Source: Marthasterias glacialis (taxonomy: Eukaryota > Echinodermata > Asteroidea > Forcipulatida > Asteriidae). From it: a DNA stretch of 64,000 nucleotides. A model generated the notes under the pieces. It worked only from the letters and a program-made list of their open reading frames with translations. It was not told the origin of the DNA and made no database searches. The position numbers and the translations under genes were made by a program. Below, piece by piece: positions 1 to 12,500 of this stretch. The stretch covers positions 13,296,838 through 13,360,837 of the forward strand of contig OU452231.1 in the NCBI GenBank assembly GCA_911728455.2. The letters are read 5' to 3'. Position 1 is the stretch's first letter; the number at the start of each line of letters is the position of its first letter.

Positions 1-185
1 TCTCAGATTCAAATATTTTAGCAAGAAATTGCCTCTTTCTCAAAAACTACATTACTTCAAAGGGAGTCGTTTCTCACAATGTTTTATACTATCAACAGCT
101 CTCCATTGCTCCTTACCAAGTAAGTTTTTATGGTCATTAACGTTTGGAGTAATTACCCAAAGTAGCCCCTGCCTTTAAGGTAATT
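1..185 (+). repeat. Dispersed repeat, copy 1 (edge-truncated)
   Basis: This stretch lies in a PGM3 intron. It aligns closely and in the same orientation with 28029-28200: shared words include TCTCAGATTCAAATATTTTA, GTCGTTTCTCACAAT and TTGCTCCTTACCAAG. The other copy sits in an intergenic region, so this is an interspersed element. No protein-coding capacity is seen. The copy is cut by the window edge. Confidence 0.8.
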
Positions 186-488
186 CTATTGACAGTATCT
201 ACAAATGGAATATTAGCGCTTGTTGTATAAAGAAAAAACAATATGCGCAATTCACCAACAGAGGGCGCTAAGGCAGATAAACAGTACGAGACGAAAACAT
301 CGCTCGACTGCAACCACACGTACACTGTTGCATAACCTTCAGCTTCAAACAATGGTAATTAATAACAGCCAAGACATGTAAGTAATAAAACTATAATCAA
401 TAACAATTATGTAATATCACAACAATAAACTGACACCAAGATGGAGGTACATGTAGATACAAGACAGCATAATAAATATACCACTTAC

Positions 489-572
489 CATTGTCAATAA
501 AGTAGTACACAATCCTATCGGCGTCTCCATCAAGGGAAATGCATTTACTGCCAGCTTCTTCAGTTGGCATAC
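489..572 (-). CDS. PGM3: PGM3 coding exon 10 (metal-binding loop)
   Basis: Encodes residues 268-295, with CISLDGDADRIVYYFIDN. DGDADR is the Mg-binding loop of the family. The donor is AATG|GTAAGT, so the coding sequence continues beyond position 1. Positions 1-486 show no further exon. Confidence 0.96.
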
Positions 573-3500
573 CTTCATTTTTAAAACAAGTTATTTATGT
601 TATTTTTATACTATTAATGTTTCCATCTCATACTGTTTTATGTGCCAAAATGTGAATAAATTAAATATCTACAGGCATCTCAAAGCATATGTTAATAACA
701 GGTATACAGGGTTGCTTGCAATGATGAGACCTTTTTATACAGCCCCTCGTAAAGATTACATGGTGATGTGGGGCAATCTGCAGCCAACCATGCCTGGCGT
801 GGATTTCACAAAGCGCTAGGACTAGTCTTGTCTCAAGTTAGGATGAGTAACTAGTCCAACTACATGTAATAGGATCGTTCCCAAGCTAGGACTAGTCCCA
901 AGTTAGGACTAGTTTTGTGAAATCCACCCCAGAAACACTAGGTCAACCCCCTTCTCTCGAGTCTTGGTCTTGACACCTGTGTCCTCCAGCAAGACACTAA
1001 ACCATAACTGCTTCATCTTTCAGATGGGACATTAAGCCGCTGGTCCCGTGTGTTGCGTAACGCATGTAAAAGAACCCAGTTACACTTATCGCTAATAGAA
1101 GGGGTTCATCCCAGTGTTTCTGGCAGTGGCTGCTGAATGCGCCGCAGCAACTTGTAAACCATTACAAGGTGCTACATATATGGCTCTCATAATTCAAAAA
1201 CCTGTATTAAAAATAATACACTAAGCACCTTGAGTACCTAATTGTTGGTAGATTTGTGTGCTATATGAGACTCCCATATTACTATAATTATCAAACAAAA
1301 ACTACTATTCAGTTCTTGAAAAATTCCACCACCTTAACCCAAACCAACCCAAACCCATCAAGTACCAACTGTATGTTTCATTTGATTCTGTTGGACTGAG
1401 GACTGCTTTGCATGGGGTCAGGCGTACTACTAAAATCAGAGTCCAGCAGTTTGGTTGTTGAGTTACTACATGTATATGGTGTTGGATTTTGTTAGAGGGA
1501 GGATGGATCTTGGAAAATAACCCTGGGGTGGAGGCATGGGTTAGGGTTTATTTGATGAAGTTTTCACAGGATGGTTGGATAGCTAAAAACTAGACAATGG
1601 GAATGAACTCGCTCCTCCAAAAAAAAATGCTATGTCATATCAGACATAGACAACACGTCAATAAAGGATCATCTAGAATGTGTTAATTCAAATTTTTCAC
1701 CCCGATTGATATTCCATCATTAATATTCACGTGCCAGATGTCATGATGAAAACAATAACCAGAGAGTTGTTGAATCTTGATCATCCAGCCAGATGGTCTG
1801 GCCAAAGTTCAGAATTGATGATAATGACAAGAAACACAACAAAGGGGAGCACTTTTCTACCGCCACGTTATCAGTTTTTCCAATGGTTGTAATTGGTACC
1901 TGAAACCACCAAAAAGTATTCTAACATGTAAATGAACATGCAGGCTTGTGCTAAAAACAATTTGAGTTGATCAGAATTTTTTTTAACTACTTTATAAAAA
2001 AAAAGATTAAATCACTCTCAAATTTCAATTTAAAAAAAAACAGACGGAAAGGTAGGTATTTTTCCACCCATTTTGATGGAAATTTGAGGGTGATTTAAAA
2101 AAAACAAAAAAACACAAAAACAAAGAATCAACACAAACTTTTTTCAGTATAAGCCTGCATATCCATTTCAGGTGCTTAAAAAAAGTTACGACCATTGGAA
2201 AAACTGCTAATGCAACGTATGCAAAGTGGTACTCTTTATTGTATTTCCTGTCATCAATCCTCACTGTTGACATGTGGCGAACGCTTGTATGCACAGACAT
2301 ATTGATTACTTTGATTTCCATTTCATCGAGTTGTGATGGTATTTTCCTTTTTAAACGTGTCAACATTTGTTCCCAACTCAGCACCAAGGGACAAATTTCA
2401 TAGAGCTGTTCAGGCAACGAAAGCAGCTAAGCACTAAATATTTCTGCTTTCTAGATTAAGGTTACCAGCTAAAATACCATGTCACACGTACCGTCTGTGA
2501 CTGGTATCCCGCTCATTTTTGCTTAGCAGAAAAATGTTAAGCAATGTTAACACAATGAGCAGCTTGTCAGTAGTTACATGTATGCTGTACAGTGTATGCG
2601 GAAATAGTAGAAGTTTTTACCCTTTATGACTCGGCAAGTTTATAGATTAGAGAGTAAATCATTTCCTTCAAAAAGATTAAATTTTAGGCAGAACTATTTA
2701 TGCCATTGATAATTTAGACACTTGTACATTTACAAATGAAACCTGTACAGGCAAAAAGATTTCCTTTCTCTTCTTATCTTTTTAAGGCTTCAGCCGAACA
2801 CCTCTCAGTTTTTTGATAGATGCTAAACTTGCATTGGGGATAAAGAATATTTGAACTTGTGGTTTACCCATACACCAATGATAATGGGTAAGCTCGGTAG
2901 TTTAGTGGTAAGACATCTGCTCTAGAATGCAGGGGTCACAGGTTCGAATCCCACTCTAGTAGTATGCCTGTGGTTTTTTCCACATGGCTTTGAAAAGTAC
3001 TGAGTATACATTTCTTAACACACATCAGTGTATAGATAAAACACAAATAATTAATAATCAAAGGGCTGTAAATTTGTTTATATTAAAGAAAAAAACCTCT
3101 AGGGTTATTTTGTGGAGAATAGTTGGAGGGAAGAAGAAGAAAATTTTATAAATCAGGAAGAAAATCAAACAAAAACAAGAGATTCTTCCTGATTTATAAA
3201 ATGTTCTTCTTCATCTTCTTCCCTCCAACTATTCTCCACAAAATAACCCTAGGCTTCTTTCTTAATGGAAACAAAATTCACCCAATATGTTATATTGTTT
3301 TTTCCTAATAATGAACATTTCTTTATAGACTTACCATGAGGAGGTTTTTGCTCAACTTTGACAAAGTCTGCCCCACACTGTAAAGAGCAATCAAAAACAA
3401 ACATTACACATACTAGCAGAGTGAGAATTTCTCAGTGGTTTTATTCCTTCGGCTCCTTACATGCAACTTCCTTTTTGTAATAATCAAAAGACTGCAAATC

Positions 3501-6500
3501 TAGATAGCTGTGATAATAATAATAGTAATAATAATAATTATAATAATACTGGAGTCTTATATAGCGCACGTATCTACCAACAATTAGGTACTCAAGGCGC
3601 TTATTATGTTATTTTTATGGTAGGTTTTTGAGGTTTTTTTTAAATTATTAAGACTAAAACACGGTATACTCAAAGAAGCAAAACCATCACTTGCCCTGTC
3701 GTTGAGTTTGCCATGATCATAATTAATTCATATATATTGCACAAATTTTATTCAAAATTATGTTCAGATACACATTATAATAACATTACCACAAAGATTA
3801 AATCACAAGTATGACTTCGGCCTGATACTTCATTGCCTTGGTGCCCTTGAAATGTTCCAATAGAAATTTACAATTTCCTCATAGAGGTGCCCTATATCAA
3901 GGAGAAAATGCCCTGGTGCCCTTGCCCTTTCAAGAATGCAACATACAGGCCCGAGGACTTGAAACATTGCAAGAGTACAATCTAGGAAGGTTTGTGGTAA
4001 CACCATGGAAATAATCTTTCTCTGTTTTTTTAGAGCTCAAGGTACAAAAAAAATTCCAACGTATTGTAGCTTTTAACTGTAATCATTGGCTGAATAAAAA
4101 ATTATCTTATCTTATCTTATCTTGAGCTGTGGTGGTTCTAAAAAGAACTGGTGGTGTAACAACTCAATGTTTCGATCAGTATGCTTTGATCGTCTTCAGG
4201 AGAAAAGGACGATCAGAGCAAGACACAGAACTATAATCACTTCTCATCACCCAGGAGTAAATTAGTACATGAGAGGGCGGAGGTTACTTCATGGAGGCAA
4301 AGGAGGCAATTGCCTCCGTTGCCCCCTAGTCATTGCCTTGGTGCCCTTGAAATGTTCCAATAGAAATTTACACTTTCCTCATAGAGGTGCCCTTTATCAA
4401 GCAGAAAATGCCCTGGTGCCCTTGCCCTTTCAAGAACGAAGCAATCAGGCGTGGGTTATCAATGTGAACGATTAGCAACCTGTGCGCCAATAATTGGCTG
4501 CCGGTGGTGCATACTCCAAAGGAGTAAAGGATGCTTCAGAAATGCTTAAGGCCCAACGAGCAGGCATACAAATAGCGTTAGAAGCTTCAGTACAATGGGT
4601 TTAAATGATTAAGACTAAAACACGGTATACTCACAGAAGCAACACCATCACTTACCCTGTCGTTGAGTTTGCCATGTGTTCCGTCGTTATAGACAGAGAT
4701 TTTGAGCTGGTTGTTGAGGTGTTGACATAACTGCTGCATTTTGAGAGCGCCGACCCCATTAGCTCCATCCACACAAATCTCCCCGGAATAGAAACTGTCC
4801 CCAGAGTTACACTACAGGGAACAAAATATATTCCAAGTTAATGTCATTTTAGACTATAAGGGTTCGAATCCGAGCTTGGACGTCACTTGTGTCCCCTTAG
4901 CAAGACACTTTACCATAATTTAGACTATTATCAAATGCACTGAAGTAAAGCGAAAGTACGAAAAAAAGGTCCAAGAACCTATCGCCTAAAACGTTTTGTT
5001 CCCCCACCAACAGAATATGGGTTGAAATTACATTTCAGTGCAAAAAATAGAAGGGAACCAGTCACAAACAGTATACATTAAATTGTACTTTGACTGGTAA
5101 CCTGCTCCTGTTAAGCAAGTTTTGTTCTGTACTAAAACTTTTCGGACCCTGTGCCCAATTTCATACAGCTGCTTTAGCATAACAAATAGCAAGACACAAA
5201 ATATTTGTGCTTACAAGTAACTACCAGAAATAGGTTACCAGCCAAAATACCATGTGAGGTGTACCATTTGCGAATGGTTTCCTGCTAATTTTTTGCTCAT
5301 TAGCAGACATCTGTTAAGCATTTTTTGAGGCCAGGTCATCACTATGAGCTTGTGCGCCTAAACAAGACTCTTTTATATAAGTTAGCATGTTCCCAAACAG
5401 ATGTAGCACCTTCACCATGCAAATGCCATATCATTTCTAATATTGAACCAGGCCTCGATCTTAAGAAAAACGGGGGCAGGCCCTTGCTGGCCAAATCAGA
5501 GATATTGTACAAGGGCATGCTGGCCAAGTTGGTAGTGACAGTGCAATTTTTCTGAAAGGCACGCTGGCCAACTCGACAGGGCATGAGGCCAATGGCCTCA
5601 GTGGCCTCGGTTAAGATCAAGGCCTGTTGAACTAGTTTAGCTTCAAATACAAAGTTAAGGTCTGTAATGCCTAAGAAAAACAAATTTTAATTGTGACCTA
5701 GCCTACCGTTCAAAAACCTGCCGAACGTAAAACAATTTCCCAATAATTTGAAAAGATAACATATTTTTTCCTGACCGACTGCATGTCTCGTTACTATATA
5801 ACACCAGAACTCACGACTTATTAAAATATTTTATCAAATGCGTTGTTTCAATTTATTTTCAGATGCATGTATACACATCCAAATCTGGGAGTCAAAATTA
5901 GTATTTCCCTTTCTGTAGCAATGTGTTGAAGATTAATTTCTCCTTAGTCAATGAACTTCGTTTCTAAGCATGCACATGTAAAATTTTTCCTCATTTTTTC
6001 TTTCTTACCTACTGTTCCTCTATTTTCCAGCATGTTTACAAGAAACGAACAAAAATTGTTGCTAGCGCTAATCTTAACTACAAAAATATTTTGAATGGCC
6101 TCACGCTTCTACCCTAGCAGAGTCTTTCTTAAAGAGTAAATGACAACACAATACACACATACAAGTATACTGGAGTAACAGAAGCAGTCAAGTGGAAAGA
6201 AGTGAAAAGAGTGAGGCAGAAAGAAGTCAGAGGATGTCTGAACTAAACAGAGAAGATAAAGTGGACAAACCTGTTTCCTGACTTTCGTGAATGCAGACGA
6301 CAGTTTACTGTAGTAACCTTGCTCCGTGGCTTTGCCATAGTCACCCTTAGTGTTATGACACCTGGAGATTAACAACAATAAACAAACAGTAGTCAATGGA
6401 CTTCTTGTTATCAAACAAATTATTGTAAAGATGATTGCACAGAGTTTAAAATGTCTATCGGCCAGCGTCTAGAGAATTAAGCATTGAGCCTGTAATCCTC

Positions 6501-9500
6501 ACAACTGAACAAGTTCAGCAGTCTCAAAACAAATACTTGTTAAGATTTACTAATATGCATATTTTAGCTTTCAGAGCAGAAACTACAACCCAAAACCCAG
6601 CAAATATTTAAAATAAAACAAAATTTAAATAAAACAAATTATGGTGAAGTAAAAACTGATGCGCTACAAGTACAAGACCTGTAGTGTTACTGGAGACTTT
6701 CTTGACCTTTAACCATTACAGTTAATGTAAACATGTACTTACCTGACCATATAATGGAGTTGTGGAGTTGAGAGAAGTCCTTTGGAAAGACAAAATACAA
6801 CATTTAAAGAGATGTTAGAACCTAGATATTCGAAGAAGTTGTAACTTTTTGTTTTACAATCCTGAGTTGAAAATCATAAGAGGTAGCTATGTCGGGAGTT
6901 TCCTTACCAGGATAGCCTTTCGTCGAGGCCTTTGTCACTTATACAGCTATGTAGCCGTGAAGACCAGGTCAGCACGCACGATCGAGTGGCAAAGCCACAA
7001 GGGCATTTTCCAACTTGATTTTGCATTTTTTGTTGTTGAATTATTCATACAGTTTCAACATAAATTATTAATAATTTTTACGCAAAAATAAGAAAAGCGC
7101 TGAACGGTTAACCGATCACAATGCGGATGAGGTAATGCATGCTGACCCCATCGCTTCTGATTGGCTGGGAATTTTGCTACCCAGTTAGGCATGTAAGGGT
7201 AGCAAAAAATCGAGTAATAAAGAAAAAAAATTGAAAATTCCTGACAATTTGGAAAACGCCCTCGTGGCGAACTCGTCTTGCGCGCTGACTTGGTCTTCAC
7301 TGCAGTGGCTTTGCGGCTTCACCGATGTCTAAGCCGAAAGGGCCTTGAAGCTAGGCTAGTACCAGGAGTGAAAATAATATCTTTGGGCAATTTGTGTGCA
7401 CTTGATGTCTTCTATTTTGTACAGTATATAAATACTTGTGCTTTGTATTTCATTTTTTCCTGTTTGGTATATATACCGTGCATTGTTTTGCAAATAAAGA
7501 ATCTAAAAATGAAACTGAATCCTCAAATAACATAACCGCTACTCACGTTACAAGGAACGGAAATGTGGTTTCGACCTAACCCCCTTGAGCAATTTACTAG
7601 GATCCTTCCTCTCTCTAATAAAACCTAACACCAAAACTATTGGACTCTGGTAATGCTGATATACCTGATCCCATGTCAAGCTTAACCAGTTTACTAGTGC
7701 AGTCCTCAGTCCAACAGAATCAAACAAAACATGCAGTTGGATTTCAAAGAGTTGGGGATGCTGAGGGTTTTATGAATGACTTCCTTGACTAGATATACTG
7801 AGATTTGTTATCCACTAAAAATCATTCCTAAAACCAGAATTCTAAGTCAATTATTGGAAGGCTGGCTTATTTTCATAAACTGCTTAGTATTGCATATAAA
7901 ATCTTTACCTCATTGTTGATTTTACACCATTAAATGCAAACACAAGTACAAGTATATCAGTTAGTGTTATTTGTACCATGTAATAAGTCAATTTTAAGTA
8001 TCTTTTTGACCCTTGTAAAGATCGCTCATTTCTGTGTAATCAATTACCAGACGTCCAGACAGTTGATAGTGTAGATTTTTGACACAATTTTTTCAGTAAC
8101 AATGTCTGGAGTAATTGTGGTCTGCTATAGGAATGTAGGCTGTCACACCAACAAAGAACTAACAGTTTCTTTTTTTCAGGAGACAGATGCCTCTAACCCT
8201 ACCTATGTACAAATCTAAAACTAACTGGCAAGTGTCGTGGCCGTGACACAAGCTCTAGTGTTTCTGATCAGCAGAGTGTGGGTTCGAGTCCCGGTCGTGA
8301 CACTTGTGTCCTTAAGCAAGACACTTAACCATTACTGCTGCGTCCTTCAGATGGGACGTAAAGCCGTAGGTCCCATGTGTTGTGTGATGCACGTAAAAAA
8401 ATCCAGTGCATTTATCGGAAAGAGAAGGGGTTCGCCCGGGTGTTGTTCCTGGTTTGATCGGCTGCAGACTGCGCCACGGCACTTTGTAAACTGTTACATG
8501 GTGCTATGTAAAGGAACAGGTGTGGATTTCACAAAGCGCTAGGACAAGTCTTATCTTGAGTTAGGACGAGTAACTAGTCCAAACTTATAGGACTAATCAT
8601 AAGTTAGGACTCGTTTTGTGAAATCCACCCCATCTACTTCAAAACATAAATCCGTATACCTTGCAGGAAAAAATACTGAACGCTTTGAGACGCCCATCGG
8701 TTGTGATAAAGCATATTATTATTATCATGATATTATTATTATAAATGTAAAGCATACCGTAGTCGATATAGTCTCCTTTCAAGGTCTGAATGCCATCCAT
8801 TAGCGCTTGAGCCAAGGCTACACTACTGGGTCTGGAAAAACATACGGCAAAACATCTTCAGTTATTGTCATGAAGGACTTAAAACCGCCTCTCTTGACGG
8901 ATCACAAAATGTTTGTCTTTCTTACAAAGTTGTAACATTATACACGACACACCATTGTGGTGAGGTTTGCCATGATACCATGGACAAACTAAAAACACAG
9001 AGGGGGTTAGAGTTTATCATCACCCAATATAATCTTGGTTGCGCTATTTTTGGAGTCATGTTCCCCATGTCTAAAACTGTAAAGTGTGCAAGAAATTTTA
9101 TTGTGTCATAATTACCGAATCAAATCAAGAATTGTAAAGCAACTCCTTCCTTCATTCATGTCATATCAAAGGGGCTGATAAAAACAGACAGTGCAATGTC
9201 AATAAAATATATTGAATAGTATTTTCCATTGAGCTTTGTACAAATCATGCCTGCAGGAAGTCTAGGCTCTGTGGCTCTTTTCTAAACATGTGATGTCATG
9301 GTCTATAATTCAACAAACGGTATCACCTTGTATCTCGAGCTAAGAAGACGTTTGCAGGGAGTGTCATGTCAATCTGGAGATCACTGATTAGGTTCTCGAT
9401 GTACCGACCAAGATCCTCATCTCTGGAACAAACAGACACACAAAGACTCAAATGTGAGTGAGGACGAAGTATTAAGATTGTAGAACAAGAGAAGTTGACA

Positions 9501-12500
9501 GTAAGGCCAATTTCAGTGGGGGGTTTCAGGTAGGACGGGGACTGCAGCTTCCACTGCTCACGTTTGTTTCGCTTATAATACTGAAAGGGGTTGCTGTTGG
9601 CAACTTTTCATGTTCGTGCATCAGGTGCAAGAGATGTGCTCTTCCCGGTCTCGGCGCAGCCACATAAAGGGTCAGCTTGAGTGCAACTAAGCCAAGGGTA
9701 GATCGCCAAGTTGCACGAAATTTCTTTGTGCCAACCGTTGGGCGTGGGCACACGGCCCCTGGGCAATAACACCTACAACAAGAAGGTCAGATTAAGGGAA
9801 TCGAGCAAGGCGAAAAGGCGAAAAAACACGCCCAGTAATTTCCGTGCCTCCCACACCAATTAAGATTGCAGTGCTGAGGAGTTGGCTGTTGGAATATCCT
9901 GACAAGAACGCAGGTACTTTACTTCTGCAAGGTTTTTCTCATGGGTTAAGTATTGGCTGTGAAGGGCCACAGGTGGCCCGTGTTGCCTGCTGCCTTCCCT
10001 CAGCTGCGCAGCGTCCACTAGTGGTGAAAGATTAGTTGGGTAAAGAAATAGCCATGGGTAAGATTGCAGGCCCTTTTGATATTCCACCTTTTTCTAAATT
10101 TAGAATGTTCACCAATTGGTCTGGTTCCAAAAACATGAACCGAATTCCTTTTGTTTAAATCATCACTTAGAAAGCAATAAACCACAAGGGAAACTGACTG
10201 AGTAAATTTGTTGAAATCAATTTTGCAGTGAGCAAAGAAAAATTGACCGGAGCAGGATTTGAACCTGCAACCACCGGCTGTACATACTGACGCTCTACCA
10301 ACTGAGCTATCCAGCCCTATTGTTGGCAGGCTCCCTAATTCATCACTTATCCTTTCCTTCAGGTGGTTCCGTTAATGACTTTATTGATAAGAGCAGCTGC
10401 GCAGTTCACTAAACATCGTCTGCCAAGGCAATGAGGGGGGTATTTTATGGGATGTGGACTGCTCAGGGGCTCACCTCATATGCACTTCCAGATGCTTGTT
10501 ACTTTGGTGCCCTTTTGCAATATAAACTAGAGAGGAAATGGTGATCAATCAACAAATGGGCGCAGTCATTGGGCTGTCGCATGGGGATAGCTGTTTCGGA
10601 CCACCCCCCAATTTAAGTGGTCCCTTTTTCACTTGTTTCGTTATGATGGGGGATGCTTTTGTCCCCATGATGGGCAATGTGTTGTTCAGGCAGAACATTT
10701 ATGCTCTCATGGGTCGCTTTTTTGGGAGCGAGGGGCGTGTTTTATGGGATCAGCAGTGGATTTCACAAAGCACTAGGACTAGTCTTATCTCGAGTAAGGA
10801 CGAGTAACTAGTCCTAACTTATACGACTCATCATAAGTTAGGACTAGTCCTAAGTTAGGATTAGTTTTGTGAAATCCGCCCCTGGACTGCCAATGCCAAT
10901 TTTGGGGAGTTTTTCTTGTAAATGAAAGCCAAATTTGTCAGCACAGTTTGGGCCCCTACCAGCTCAGGTGGGGCTTTTCCGACAAGAGGTACAAATGGTG
11001 GCATCGCACTGTGCACAGTGATTTAGGCCTACATTACAAACAAAATAACAGGCGGTGGCTACATCGTTGTCCGCATCGACACACAACTAAAAAATAAACC
11101 CCTTTTGTAGCTGAATACTGATCGTTTATGAAAGAGTAATGTGATTAAAATCAAAGTGACAACATACGACTTTAATAAAAGGGTTTGGTAACTTAGTAAC
11201 TTATTATCAAAAGCCGACTGTTGGTGTGACTTTGTCGGTCACAGCATGTATTTGCAAGTTGTTTGCCATCAGCTGAGATGACGTAGTACCCACTCCAGGT
11301 CACATGATGACATGTAAACATTGGTCGCGCAATCGGTCTATTATTCTAATACAACGTTCACCTAATCAATCATTAGTTACTGTGTATCAGGCCTTGGCAA
11401 GTTGCCAATTGGCATACAGTTATATGTACATGTAGTAGCCTCGTTGACCTAATTATCAATCATTTAATATTTATTGTGTAATTGGTTTTGGCAAGCTACC
11501 AATTATATACATGTATACCTACATGACTTGTTGGCAAGCTGCCATGGCGGTATTATCAGCCCATTGCAAGTCTCTGGTGGTAAAGCGCTGTCTTTATCTG
11601 TTTATAGACCGATTACGCGACCTATGTCACGTGACCCCTGTTGGGTTAAAAATGTAAACACACACATAATCCTCCATAGGAAAGGGTGGTACGGTACACG
11701 ACGATTAATGCATTTAGTTAATTCGATTGAGGCTTTTTTGCTTGAAATCTGTGAAACATATTCCAGAGTTTGTACCAAAGACCTTCAAGTGGCTGAATAA
11801 AGCCAGTAAGGACAGATCCAGCAAGTCTTGAAAATTGTAAAAGTACCATATAAATGTGCACGATGTATACAGCGCACGACGGAACGTTAGGCCAGATTAC
11901 CACACACTTTTCAACACAAAAATTTCAAAGTTTTGAAGCTGAAATCCTCCTAAGAAATTGCTTTCCAAAACTGTGTGATTCCTTTGCCTATTTGAAATTC
12001 TGCGAGGCTAGGTATTAATTCTCATTTTTCCAATGTTGTTTATCCTTTTTTTACAGTGATTTAGGCCAACATTACAAACAAAATAACAGACGGGTGGCTA
12101 CATAATAGTCATCCGACGCCGATAGTGCATGGCTTAAAAAACCTCTTTTCAGAAAAATTCTGTTAAATTATGAAACAGAGATGTGATTTAAATTAATGCC
12201 ACACCATACTACTTTAAATAAAGGGGCTGATTAACTAATTCATTGCTTAACGAAAGTATAATCGACTGTTTTCGAACTCACTCTTGTGTCACGGCCTATC
12301 TCTATACATGTATTTTTTCACCAGCTGTATGACGTCATACCCGATAGGGGGTCACGTGACCGCATGTAAACAATGTCGCGCAATCGGTCTATTGTTATAC
12401 CTGTGGGCAAGCTGCCAGGGTTTTGATTTCTTAACTACATGTACATGTAATATACTTGGGTACTGGGGCCAAAGCTGCCCATCTGTTACTTGAACAGATG

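Noticed and set aside
2891-2965. Possible tRNA gene (TAGTTTAGTGGTAAG... GGTTCGAATCC)
   Set aside because: The acceptor ends are not complementary, the anticodon loop has the wrong length, and the copies share a non-tRNA tail.
10245-10318. Possible tRNA gene on the minus strand (GGGCTGGATAGCTCAG... with B box)
   Set aside because: The acceptor arms pair, but the anticodon arm does not, and the same head plus tail recurs at 59575-59727. It is a SINE head.
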